Positions 1-7,880 of a stretch of DNA of 35,895 nt are shown here, piece after piece (position 1 is the stretch's first letter; the number at the start of each line of letters is the position of its first letter). The notes beneath the pieces were generated by a model. That model was not told where the DNA came from. It made no database searches and saw only the letters and a program-made list of their open reading frames with translations. The position numbers were made by a program, and so were the translations under genes. The DNA is from Planctomycetota bacterium (lineage in GTDB: Bacteria; Planctomycetota; J058; JAJDCQ01): positions 1 through 35,895 of the forward strand of contig JAJDCQ010000122.1 in the NCBI GenBank assembly GCA_029260755.1, in the 5' to 3' direction.

Positions 1-60
1 GGGGGGGGGGGGGGCCCGTCCCCCAACTCTCTGGTCTATCTAAATTCCGGTTGGGCGGTT

Positions 61-92
61 GGGGGGGGGGGGGGGGCCCCCCCCCCCCCCCC
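61..92. other. G16/C16 homopolymer block at contig edge
   Basis: Sixteen G are followed directly by sixteen C, and the window itself opens with fourteen G. Such homopolymers form a perfect palindrome and do not resemble the rest of the sequence. The simplest reading is a sequencing or assembly artefact at a contig end. The open frame running through this block into the first gene should not be trusted. Confidence 0.6.
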
Positions 93-140
93 GCCGCCTC
101 CGCTCCCCTCGGCGACCCATCGGAAAGTGAAGCAGCGCCC

Positions 141-1040
141 ATGACGTCGGGGCACCCGCCAGCGCCCGCCGCCCCCCGGTTCGACCTGCCCTACCTCGGC
201 ATCGGGATCGGGCTCCGCACGGTCCACTTCCCGCACATCATCGCCGAGAAGCCCGAGATCGACTGGTTCGAGATCATCTCGGAGAACTTCATGGACAGCG
301 GCGGCCGCCCCGCCGCGATCCTCGAGGAGATCGCCGAGCGCTACCCGCTCGTGATGCACGGCGTCTCGATGTCGATCGGCGGGACCGACCCGCTCGACGC
401 GGAGTACCTCGCCCGCCTGAAGGCGCTCGCCGACCGCTGCGGCGCCGCCTGGGTGAGCGACCACCTGTGCTGGACTGGCGTCCTCGGGCGCAACCTCCAC
501 GATCTCCTGCCGCTCCCCTACACCGAGGAGTGTCTCGGACACATCGTCGGCCGCGTCCGTCAGGTGCAGGACGTCCTCGAGCGACCGCTCGTCCTCGAGA
601 ACCCGTCGTCCTACGTCGAGTTCAAGAGCTCGACGATGCCGGAGTGGGAGTTCCTGGCGCGGCTCGCCGAGGACGCCGACTGCGGGCTGCTCCTCGACGT
701 GAACAACGTCTACGTCAGCTCCTTCAACCACGGCTTCGACCCGGAGGACTACATCCGGGCGATCCCGCACGAGCGCGTCGTCCAGTACCACCTCGCGGGC
801 CACACCAACTACGGCACGCACATCATCGACACCCACAAGGGCCACGTGATCGACGAGGTCTGGGCGCTCTTCCGCCTCTCGTGGGGCCTCTCGGGCGGCC
901 GGAGCGTCCTCCTCGAGTGGGACGACGAGATCCCCGAGTTCGAAGTGGTCCACGCCGAGGCGCTCCGGGCGCGCGAGTTCATGGACGCCCTGCCCGAGCG
1001 GCCGGTCCGCCGGGCGCCGAAGCGAACGCCGGTGGCCTGA
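141..1040 (+). CDS. DUF692/UPF0276 multinuclear non-heme iron oxidase (MNIO, BufB/MbnB-like)
   Basis: The 299-aa product matches the DUF692 TIM-barrel family, whose characterised members (MbnB, BufB and others) use two or three irons to modify Cys residues in ribosomally made peptides. Family motifs are all in place: HGVSMS with H73, SDHLCW (D107, H108), LENPSSY (E153, N154), LLLDVNNVYVSSFNHG (D186, N188, H197), HLAGH (H217, H221), IDTH (D230, H232) and LLEWDDEIP (E259). The ATG at 141 is chosen because the 30 residues before it would be Gly/Pro low complexity encoded by the homopolymer block. The DUF2063 partner starts seven bases after the stop, as in known MNIO operons. No peptide precursor is visible; it would normally lie upstream, beyond the edge. 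The family call is firm; the substrate is unknown. Confidence 0.93.
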   Translation: MTSGHPPAPAAPRFDLPYLGIGIGLRTVHFPHIIAEKPEIDWFEIISENFMDSGGRPAAILEEIAERYPLVMHGVSMSIGGTDPLDAEYLARLKALADRCGAAWVSDHLCWTGVLGRNLHDLLPLPYTEECLGHIVGRVRQVQDVLERPLVLENPSSYVEFKSSTMPEWEFLARLAEDADCGLLLDVNNVYVSSFNHGFDPEDYIRAIPHERVVQYHLAGHTNYGTHIIDTHKGHVIDEVWALFRLSWGLSGGRSVLLEWDDEIPEFEVVHAEALRAREFMDALPERPVRRAPKRTPVA

Positions 1041-1047
1041 GGTTCCG

Positions 1048-1884
1048 ATGCCGACCGCCAAGCCCCCCGAGCTCGCCCGGATCCAGGAGTGGTTCCTCGA
1101 GAAGGTCGTCGCGCCCCACGAGGCCGGGCCGAGCGATCGACCGCCGGTGCCCTCCCCCGACGCGGCCGACCGGGTCATCCTGCCCTCGCGCACCCTCGCG
1201 CCGGGCGAACGGCTCGACGTCTACACGCGGATGTATTTCATCCGCCTCTACGACTGCCTCCTCGAGGACTACCCGGTCGTCCATCATCTGATCGGCGACG
1301 CCGGCTTCGAGAAGCTGGCCCGCGGCTACCTGACGCGGTTCCCCTCGCGCACCTACACCCTCAACCACCTCGGCGCCGACCTCCCGCGTTACCTCGACGA
1401 CGAGCGCGTCCGGATCCCGCGGCGCGCCCTCTGCCGCGACGTCGCGCGGATCGAGCGGGCGATGTCGGAGGTCTTCGACGCGAAGGCGACGCCGGTCATC
1501 GCCAGGGACGAGCTCCCCGAGATCGCTCCCGAGGCGTGGCCCGCGGTTCGGCTCCGCCCCATCGGCCCGTTCCAGCTCATCTCCGCCAATCACCGCGCGA
1601 ACCACATCGTGACCGCCGTCCGCCAGGAGAAGCCGCTCCCCGCGCTCGGGCGGAAGTCGACGTGGGTCGTCTGCTGGCGGAAGGGGCACACCGTCTGGCG
1701 GATGGACCTGACGAAGCCGTCGCACGCCGCCCTCGCCGCCCTCGCCGCCGGTGGAACCGTCGGCGAGGCGCTCCTCGCCGCGGGCAACGTCTTCAAGGGC
1801 TCGCCCGAGTCGCTCGCGACCCAGGTCTTCCGCTGGTTCGACGAGTGGATCAGCGAGGGGTTCTTCCAGGCGATCGAGCTCTGA
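1048..1884 (+). CDS. DUF2063 partner protein (BufC/HvfC-like) of the MNIO
   Basis: The 278-aa product has the DUF2063 N-terminal domain at about residues 5-105, with the typical pattern of an amphipathic first helix (LARIQEWFLEKV), the segment RLDVYTRMYFIRLYDCLLEDYP, and YLTRFPSRTYTLNHLG before DLPRYL. The C-terminal half (about 110-278) is a less conserved alpha/beta region. In Pfam the N-terminal domain is labelled 'putative DNA-binding', but in MNIO systems this family acts as the partner that binds and presents the precursor peptide, like MbnC or BufC. It sits seven bases downstream of the oxidase and must be co-transcribed with it. There is no signal peptide or membrane segment, so both act in the cytoplasm. 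Regulation is unknown because the promoter lies at or beyond the contig edge. Confidence 0.88.
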   Translation: MPTAKPPELARIQEWFLEKVVAPHEAGPSDRPPVPSPDAADRVILPSRTLAPGERLDVYTRMYFIRLYDCLLEDYPVVHHLIGDAGFEKLARGYLTRFPSRTYTLNHLGADLPRYLDDERVRIPRRALCRDVARIERAMSEVFDAKATPVIARDELPEIAPEAWPAVRLRPIGPFQLISANHRANHIVTAVRQEKPLPALGRKSTWVVCWRKGHTVWRMDLTKPSHAALAALAAGGTVGEALLAAGNVFKGSPESLATQVFRWFDEWISEGFFQAIEL

Positions 1885-1889
1885 CCGCC

Positions 1890-1908
1890 GGCGCCTTGCG
1901 AGGGCGCC
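1890..1908 (+). terminator. GC-rich hairpin after the MNIO operon
   Basis: GGCGCC, a seven-base loop and GGCGCC again start six bases after the stop of the DUF2063 gene. The stem is short and no T-run follows, so it is only a candidate terminator or 3' stabiliser. Confidence 0.3.
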
Positions 1909-1950
1909 CCCCGCGACGCAACCCTGATGAGGTCGTGAGACGACGGGACC

Positions 1951-1968
1951 CGACCTCGACCGAGGTCG
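1951..1968. promoter_or_regulatory. 18-bp palindrome, possible operator
   Basis: CGACCTCG and CGAGGTCG form perfect 8-bp arms around a two-base AC spacer, 50 bases upstream of the first kinase gene. The size and symmetry suit a dimeric repressor site, but chance palindromes are common in GC-rich DNA. Confidence 0.3.
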
Positions 1969-2003
1969 AGCCCCGCGGACGAGTTGCGCCGCCTCGGACA
2001 TTT

Positions 2004-2020
2004 ATTTAGCTTACCTAAAT
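2004..2020. promoter_or_regulatory. AT-rich inverted repeat over the kinase start
   Basis: ATTTAG and CTAAAT are separated by five bases and overlap the first candidate start codon (2019). This is the most AT-rich stretch in the neighbourhood. A TTGCGC at 1984-1989 lies 17 bases before TAGCTT (2007-2012), a weak promoter possibility. If the real start is the ATG at 2049, the repeat would lie in the 5' leader or promoter. Confidence 0.4.
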
Positions 2021-4724
2021 GAGTTCGTCATCGTCTGCTTCGGGTCGGATGCCCCGCCGGATCGGCGCGTACGAGATCCTCGGCCCCGTCGCGCGCGGCG
2101 GAGCGGGCGCCGTCTTCCGGGCCAGGCACCGGGAGACCGGCGCGGTCCACGCGGTCAAGATCGTGGCCTCGAGCGTCGAGGGCGAGGACGGGGCGCGCGC
2201 GATCGCCCGGTTCCGACGCGAGGCCGAGATCCTCGCCCGCCTCGACGCCCACCCGGGAATCGTCGGAGTGCACGCCGTCGGCGTCGAGGGTGGCCGACCG
2301 TGGTATGCGATGGACCTGGTCGAGGGCCGCACCCTCCAGGGGACGCTCGAAGCGGACGGCCCGATGGCGGCCGCCGATGCCGCGACGCTCGTCGCCAAGA
2401 TCGCCCGAGCGATCGCCCACGCCCACCGCGACGGCGTCGTCCACCGCGACCTCAAGCCCGACAACGTCCTCCTCGATCGAGCGCGCGGCGAGCCGCGAAT
2501 CGTCGACTTCGGCCTCGCCTTCGACGCGTTCGCCGACGAGCGCCTCACCCGCACCGGGACGTTCCTCGGGACGCCGGCGTTCATGGCGCCCGAGCAGGTG
2601 AGCCGTCGCTCCGGCTCGCCGTCGTGGCCCGCCGACGAGGTGACCCCCGGTTCGGGCTCCGGCGAGGGACCGGTCGGCCCGTCGGCCGACGTCTACGGCC
2701 TCGGCGCGATCCTCTACGCGACCCTCACCGGCGAGCCGCCCTTCGACCCGCATCGCGACCCGCTCCGGCTCGCGATCGACGTCCTCGAGCGGAGGCCGGT
2801 CGCCCCGAGCCGCCGCGGCGACGGGCGGCCGATCCCCGAAGCGATCGACGCCGTCACCCTGAAGGCGCTCGAGAAGCGTCCCGAGGATCGCTACGCGACA
2901 GCGCTGGAGCTCGCCGAGGATCTCGAGCGATTCATCCGCGGCGACGAGGTGACCGCGCGCACGACGGGGCGCCTCTCGAGCGCCCTCTACTGGTGGCGCG
3001 CGCGGCGCATGGGATGGCGGGCGACCGCCCTCCTCGTCGGCGTGGCGATCACGGTCGCCGCGGTCGGCCTCGCCGGGCTCCAGAGCCTGGCGGGACCGGA
3101 CGGCGCGGCGGCGATCGACGACCTGATCGAGCTCGAGGCGAGCTTCGACCGCGGCGGGTCGTTCGACGCCGGGCAGCGACGTCGGCTGGCGTCGCTCGTG
3201 GTGCAGGCCGAGGGCCTCGGCCCGGGCGAGGCCCGCCGCGCGGCCGTCCTCGATCGCGTCGCCGCCCTCCTCGACGCGCCGCCGGGGTCCGAGACCGCGA
3301 GCGAGACCGCCCGGGCGCTCGCCGCGCTCGTGCGGACCGACGCCGCCCCGAACGGCGAGGACGCTCGGGGCCCGATCGCCGACGCGGTCCTCGCCGAACG
3401 CGTCCAGCGAGCGCTCGGGCGCGCGGGTCGGATCGCCGAGCTCCACATCATCCTCCACGGCGCCGAGCCGGCGATCCCGATCCGGATCACCTGGGCGGCG
3501 GCGGTCGCGCAGCACGCGGCGACCGACGGCGCGGCGCTCGCGCCGGTCCCGCTCGACCAGGCCGCGTTCGACGCCCTCTACCGCGCGCCCGGCCTCGACC
3601 CGGCGCCGGCCGGGAGGCTCCGATCGCGACGGGCGGAGCGGCTGGCGACCCTCCCCGATCGCGCCGATCAGGCGCTCGCCGAGATGCTCGAGACGCAGCG
3701 ACGTCACGGCCCGCTCGCCGACATGACGCGCTGGCCGCGCGCCTTCCGCGAGCACGCCTGGAGCGAGCTCGCCGCGCGGCTCGAGAGCCAGAGTCAGGAT
3801 CCGGGCCCGCTCGTGGACCTCCTCGTGCGCGCCGCCGTCGAGGACGCCGACGCCGTCCCGCCCGTCGCCGTCTGCGCCAGGATCCAGTCGTTCCTCGTCG
3901 ATGCGTCGCAGGCCTACGGGACGGGGGACGACGTCAGCGACGCGCTCTTCTCGCGGCTGATCCTCGCGGCCGCCTTCCTCGAGACGATCGGGCACGCGCC
4001 GCTCACGACGGCGTCGATCCGGCCGGTCTGGCGTCGGGCGAGCAACGACGGCAAGCTCGCGAGGTACCTCGAGGAGGCGCTTCGACCCGGGCCGCGGGAG
4101 CGCAACCCGGCGGTCCTGGCGATCCTGATCCGGCTCTACCTGTCGGCCGAGACCCAGGAGGAGCGCGACGCGTTCGGCCCAACGGTCGACCGGCTCATCC
4201 GGGCGGCGGCGGCGACCGAGCTCGATCGGGCGTGGCTTCACCTGCAGCTCGGCCGCGCCACCTTCGAGCGAATGCGCTACGGCGAGGCGGCCGATCTGCT
4301 CGCCCTCGCCTACGCCATCGACCGGGCTCGCCCCCTCGAGCAGCGCTGGCCGGCGATCGCGTCCGACTACGCGCTGTTCCTGTGCTACGCCGCCGACGAC
4401 GACGAGAACGTCGACCTCGACCTCGGCTTCGTCACATCGATCGCGCTGGACGCGGCCAGAGTCCAGGAGGCCGCGCGGCCGCGCCTCGACGCGCTCATCG
4501 CGGCGAACGGCCTCCACCCGTGGTCGCTCGAGTACGTCAGGCGCGTCATCGGCTCGCTCCTCTCGGTGGCGGACGCCGCCGCGTTCCGGTCGCCGCGATG
4601 CTGCGAGCTCGACCCGGGCTTCGAGGTGCTCATCGACGCCGCGACCGCCCTCGACCCCGATGTGGTGTCCTCCGAGCACCACCGTCGCGTCGTTGCGAAC
4701 CATCAACGGAAGCACGGGCGTTAG
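2019..4724 (+). CDS. Transmembrane Ser/Thr protein kinase with helical extracytoplasmic domain (tandem copy 1)
   Basis: The 901-aa product opens with a complete Hanks-type kinase domain (about residues 15-308): Gly-rich loop RGGAGAVF, ATP-anchoring K47, catalytic HRD with D144, DFG at 163-165 and APE at 190-192. A Ser/Gly/Pro-rich insertion follows APEQ (about 195-220). One membrane helix lies at about 334-356, so the remaining 540 residues should be outside the cytoplasm; they are helix-rich with no family I recognise. The whole protein, including the C-terminal RCC motif and a terminal HRR motif, aligns with the next gene, so the pair arose by tandem duplication. Start 2019 lacks an obvious Shine-Dalgarno; the in-frame ATG at 2049, preceded by CGGGTCGG and just before the kinase domain, is a real alternative. 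The ligand and substrates are unknown. Confidence 0.92.
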   Translation: MSSSSSASGRMPRRIGAYEILGPVARGGAGAVFRARHRETGAVHAVKIVASSVEGEDGARAIARFRREAEILARLDAHPGIVGVHAVGVEGGRPWYAMDLVEGRTLQGTLEADGPMAAADAATLVAKIARAIAHAHRDGVVHRDLKPDNVLLDRARGEPRIVDFGLAFDAFADERLTRTGTFLGTPAFMAPEQVSRRSGSPSWPADEVTPGSGSGEGPVGPSADVYGLGAILYATLTGEPPFDPHRDPLRLAIDVLERRPVAPSRRGDGRPIPEAIDAVTLKALEKRPEDRYATALELAEDLERFIRGDEVTARTTGRLSSALYWWRARRMGWRATALLVGVAITVAAVGLAGLQSLAGPDGAAAIDDLIELEASFDRGGSFDAGQRRRLASLVVQAEGLGPGEARRAAVLDRVAALLDAPPGSETASETARALAALVRTDAAPNGEDARGPIADAVLAERVQRALGRAGRIAELHIILHGAEPAIPIRITWAAAVAQHAATDGAALAPVPLDQAAFDALYRAPGLDPAPAGRLRSRRAERLATLPDRADQALAEMLETQRRHGPLADMTRWPRAFREHAWSELAARLESQSQDPGPLVDLLVRAAVEDADAVPPVAVCARIQSFLVDASQAYGTGDDVSDALFSRLILAAAFLETIGHAPLTTASIRPVWRRASNDGKLARYLEEALRPGPRERNPAVLAILIRLYLSAETQEERDAFGPTVDRLIRAAAATELDRAWLHLQLGRATFERMRYGEAADLLALAYAIDRARPLEQRWPAIASDYALFLCYAADDDENVDLDLGFVTSIALDAARVQEAARPRLDALIAANGLHPWSLEYVRRVIGSLLSVADAAAFRSPRCCELDPGFEVLIDAATALDPDVVSSEHHRRVVANHQRKHGR

Positions 4725-4806
4725 CACGCACGGAGCGCCGATCGTCGATGCGCTCGTCGTCCCGTGTTGCCGCGCCGCTCCGGCGGCGGCCCGCGGCGCC
4801 GGGGGA

Positions 4807-4828
4807 TATACTCTGGGCGGAAACGCCC
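4807..4828 (+). promoter_or_regulatory. -10-like TATACT plus GAAA-tetraloop hairpin touching the start codon
   Basis: TATACT at 4807-4812 is followed by GGGCG (4815-4819), GAAA (4820-4823) and CGCCC (4824-4828), and the kinase ATG begins at 4829. The stem is perfect and the loop is a GNRA tetraloop. The string ATACTCT also occurs at the -10 of the kinase operon promoter near 27211. No good -35 is seen 17 bases upstream. Confidence 0.4.
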
Positions 4829-7800
4829 ATGAGCCAAGGGGAACCCCCACCGTCGCCCCCGGGTCCCCGCCCGCCGCCGCCGCCACCGTCGCCGGATCGG
4901 GCGGGCGGTCCCCCGCTTCCGCCCCCGCCTCCCGGCGCGGAGTCGACGCGGCTACGCCGACCTCCGCCCCGACCGGGCGCGGCCGGGTCGGGTCGCCACC
5001 AGGCGGGCGGTCCGCCGCCGCCGCCCCCGCCCCCGCCCGCCGCGGGCTCGTCGGGCCGCCTGCCGCCCGGCGTCGTGCCCCCGTCGGGATCGGGTCGCTT
5101 TCCGCCGGGCGTCGCGCCGCCGGGCTCGGGGCGTTTCCCGCCGGGCGTCGCCCAGCGAGCGGCGTCGAGCTCAGGCTCGCTCCGGGCCGGCCGCCCCCCC
5201 TCAGGCTCGGGCTCCGGTCGTCAGGGCGCCCCGAAGCAGATCGGCCCCTACATCATCACGGCCGAGCTCGGCCGAGGCGGCATGGGGGCGGTCTACCGCG
5301 GCCGCCACGCGGAGACCGGCGTCGACCACGCGATCAAGGTGATCCTCGCGCGCCAGATCGGCTCGGGCACCGCCGGCTCGCGCGCCGCCGCGCGGTTCAA
5401 GCGCGAGGTCGAGGTGCTCGCGCGCCTCGACGCGCACCCCGGCATCGTCCACGTCCACGCCTGCGGCGTCGACGGCGGGCGGCCCTGGTGCGCGATGCAG
5501 TTCGTCGACGGGGCGCCGCTCTCGAAGCGCATCGCCGCCGGCCCGCTCGACCCGCGCGAGGCGTCGCGGATCGTCTCGGCGCTCGCCGACGCGCTCGCCT
5601 TCGCCCACGAGCACGGCGTCGTCCACCGCGACCTCAAGCCGGAGAACGTCCTCATCGAGAGCGCGTCCGGTCAGCCGCGGCTCGTCGACTTCGGCCTCGC
5701 GTTCGACGTCATGAGTGAGCGCCTCACGGCGACCGGCGCCTTCCTCGGAACGCCTGCGTTCATGGCGCCCGAGCAGGTGAGCCGCGGGAGCCGGAGCGGC
5801 TCGGGGTCGGGGGAGCGAGACGAGATCGGTCCCGCCGCCGACGTCTACGGCCTCGGCGCGATCCTCTACGCCTGCCTCACCGGGTTGCCGCCGTTCACCG
5901 GCAAGGGCCACCTCGAGGTCGTCGCCGCCGTCGTCGAGAATCCGCCGATCCGCCCGAGCTCCCACCGCGCCGACCTGCCGGGCGCGATGGATGCGATCTG
6001 CCTGAAGGCGCTCGCGAAGAGCCCGCCCGAGCGATACCGCTCGGCGAAGGCGCTCGCGGCGGACCTCGATCGGTTCCTGGCCGGCGAGAGCGTCGAGGCG
6101 CGCGCGCCGGGCCGTCTCCAGTCGGCGTTCCGGTTCTGGCGGCCGAAGACGACCGCGGGCAAGGCCGCCTCGGCCCTGGCGATGCTCGCGCTGCTCGTCG
6201 CCGCGACGGCCGGCATCCTCGGGGCGAGCGGGATCTCGCTCCGGGCGCCGCCCGACGAGCGCATCGCCGAGCTCGAGGAGGCGATCGGTCGGACGGGCGT
6301 CCTCGACCCGGACGAGGCGGGCGACCTCGTCGATCTCACCGAGGAGCCGATCGACGACCCGAAGCTCCTCCGGCGGGTCCGGCTGCTCGGCCTCGTCCAC
6401 GCGATCACCTCGAGCGATGCGCCGTCGGTCGACGCGGCGCGTGACCGGTCCCTCGAGCTCGCCCGCGAGCTCCGGCCCGACGGCGCGATCGACCGCCCCT
6501 CCTTCGACCGAGCCGTTCGGGCTCTGTCCCAGGCGAAGCGGTTCGGGCCGCTCAACCTCGTCCTCCACGGCGTCGATCCGGTCGGCGCTCTCCCGCTCGC
6601 CGACGCGGCCCCGCTCGCCCGGGCGATCGCCGCCGCGCCGGCCGAAGACCTCCTCTTCGGCCTCCCCGAGAACGCGGCGGCGGTCCGCGGCCTCGTGAAG
6701 GCGCCGGGGCTCTCGGGTCGCGAGCGCGGAGTCCTCCTGACGCGGCACGCCGACGCCCTCCTCGCGCTCGGGGACCCGGCCCGCTTCGACGACGCCCTCG
6801 ACGCCGCCCTGACCGCCATGCTCGAGCACGGAGTCCCGCCCGTCCGAGGGAGCTGGCCCGAGGCGTTCGCGACCCACGCGCGCAGCCGCTTCGCCGCCCT
6901 GCTCGCGGAGCGTCCCGAGGACGGAGGCGGGATCCTCGACCTCCTCGTCGCCGCGGCCGGCAACGCCGATCGGGGGCCCGACGCCCCGTTCATCGGCAAG
7001 CTCCAGATGAAGATCCTCCTCGACAGCGGCGCCCTGTCCGGCGGCTCGACCCGCGACGCGAGCACGTCCGACTTCGAGCGAGTCATCCTGGCAACGGCGC
7101 TCCTCGACCGGTACGGCGTCTCCATGCTCTCGAGCGTCAGCCGCGAACGCTTCCAGGACGGCGTCGGCCACGAGCGGATGCTCGAGCGCGCCAGGCTCGA
7201 GCTGCGCCGCCCCGCCGAGCGACGGAACCCGGCGGTCCTCGTCAGCCTCGCCCTCTTCCTCATCTCGCCGGACCGCGACGCGCCCTACTACCCCGAGGTC
7301 GAGAAGACGGCTCGCGCGGCGATCGAGGCCGCGCTCGAGACCGGCATCGACCAGCGGTGGCTCCGCTTCCACGCGGCCTACCTCTTCTGGAACATGGGCG
7401 ACGCCGCGTCGGCGCTCGAGCAGGCGGAGCGGGCCCTCGAGCTCGAGGAGCCGCTCCCTCTCGACCGGCGGTGGCCCGATCTCTACGGGTCGGCGTCGCA
7501 CTGGTTCGGGACGCGGACGGCCGCCACGACGGGCAGGCTCGACTTCGAACGCTGCGTCGAGCTGGCCCGGATGGCCGGGCTCGTCCAGCGGGCGGTCAAG
7601 CCCTGGGTCGACGACCTCCTCGCCAACGGCGCCATGAACGGAGGCGTCTACGACGAGGCCGAGGACATCGCCGCGCGGCTCCTCGACGTCGCCCTCGAGC
7701 TGGCGTTCATCGGGCGACCGCGCTGCTGCGACGGCGACGAGGGGCGCCGGGCGACCGTCGGCGAGCTCACCGACCTCGCCCTCGAGCTCGACCCGAAGCG

Positions 7801-7858
7801 GGTGGACGGCGCGAAGCACCGCAGGATCCTGCTGCAACACCCGCAGACGCATCGCTGA
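4829..7858 (+). CDS. Transmembrane Ser/Thr protein kinase with proline-rich N-terminus (tandem copy 2)
   Basis: The 1,009-aa product starts with about 135 residues of Pro/Gly/Ser-rich, disordered sequence. The kinase domain runs from about 138 to 420: LGRGGMGAVY loop, K170, HRDLKPEN with D268, DFG at 287-289, and APE at 313-315 followed by a Ser/Gly-rich insert. One membrane helix lies at about 444-468. The extracytoplasmic part (about 470-1009) parallels that of the upstream kinase, including RPRCC near the end and the closing HRR motif. The catalytic set is complete. The frame is open much further upstream, but that part overlaps the previous kinase and reads as Arg/Pro-rich antisense-type sequence, so the ATG at 4829 is chosen. 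A 104-bp gap and a -10-like box suggest it may have its own promoter as well as read-through. Confidence 0.92.
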   Translation: MSQGEPPPSPPGPRPPPPPPSPDRAGGPPLPPPPPGAESTRLRRPPPRPGAAGSGRHQAGGPPPPPPPPPAAGSSGRLPPGVVPPSGSGRFPPGVAPPGSGRFPPGVAQRAASSSGSLRAGRPPSGSGSGRQGAPKQIGPYIITAELGRGGMGAVYRGRHAETGVDHAIKVILARQIGSGTAGSRAAARFKREVEVLARLDAHPGIVHVHACGVDGGRPWCAMQFVDGAPLSKRIAAGPLDPREASRIVSALADALAFAHEHGVVHRDLKPENVLIESASGQPRLVDFGLAFDVMSERLTATGAFLGTPAFMAPEQVSRGSRSGSGSGERDEIGPAADVYGLGAILYACLTGLPPFTGKGHLEVVAAVVENPPIRPSSHRADLPGAMDAICLKALAKSPPERYRSAKALAADLDRFLAGESVEARAPGRLQSAFRFWRPKTTAGKAASALAMLALLVAATAGILGASGISLRAPPDERIAELEEAIGRTGVLDPDEAGDLVDLTEEPIDDPKLLRRVRLLGLVHAITSSDAPSVDAARDRSLELARELRPDGAIDRPSFDRAVRALSQAKRFGPLNLVLHGVDPVGALPLADAAPLARAIAAAPAEDLLFGLPENAAAVRGLVKAPGLSGRERGVLLTRHADALLALGDPARFDDALDAALTAMLEHGVPPVRGSWPEAFATHARSRFAALLAERPEDGGGILDLLVAAAGNADRGPDAPFIGKLQMKILLDSGALSGGSTRDASTSDFERVILATALLDRYGVSMLSSVSRERFQDGVGHERMLERARLELRRPAERRNPAVLVSLALFLISPDRDAPYYPEVEKTARAAIEAALETGIDQRWLRFHAAYLFWNMGDAASALEQAERALELEEPLPLDRRWPDLYGSASHWFGTRTAATTGRLDFERCVELARMAGLVQRAVKPWVDDLLANGAMNGGVYDEAEDIAARLLDVALELAFIGRPRCCDGDEGRRATVGELTDLALELDPKRVDGAKHRRILLQHPQTHR
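5051..5152 (+). repeat. Three degenerate SGR-x-PPGV tandem repeats in the kinase N-terminus
   Basis: The reading frame encodes SGRLPPGVVPP, SGRFPPGVAPP and SGRFPPGVA in succession, units of about 12 to 14 residues. The DNA repeats are imperfect, so the array is old or under selection for the peptide. Such linkers can recruit Pro-binding partners or act as spacers. Confidence 0.7.
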
Positions 7859-7880
7859 TCGCCGGAGCGATCGTCCCCGA

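Noticed and set aside
51..140. N-terminal extension of the MNIO gene to an ATG at 51
   Set aside because: The extra 30 residues are Gly/Pro runs from the homopolymer block; family members start close to the ATG at 141.
2028..4886. 952-codon open frame on the minus strand opposite the first kinase
   Set aside because: GC-rich DNA gives long antisense frames. The composition is Arg/Gly/Asp-rich with no domain, and the plus strand holds an unmistakable kinase.
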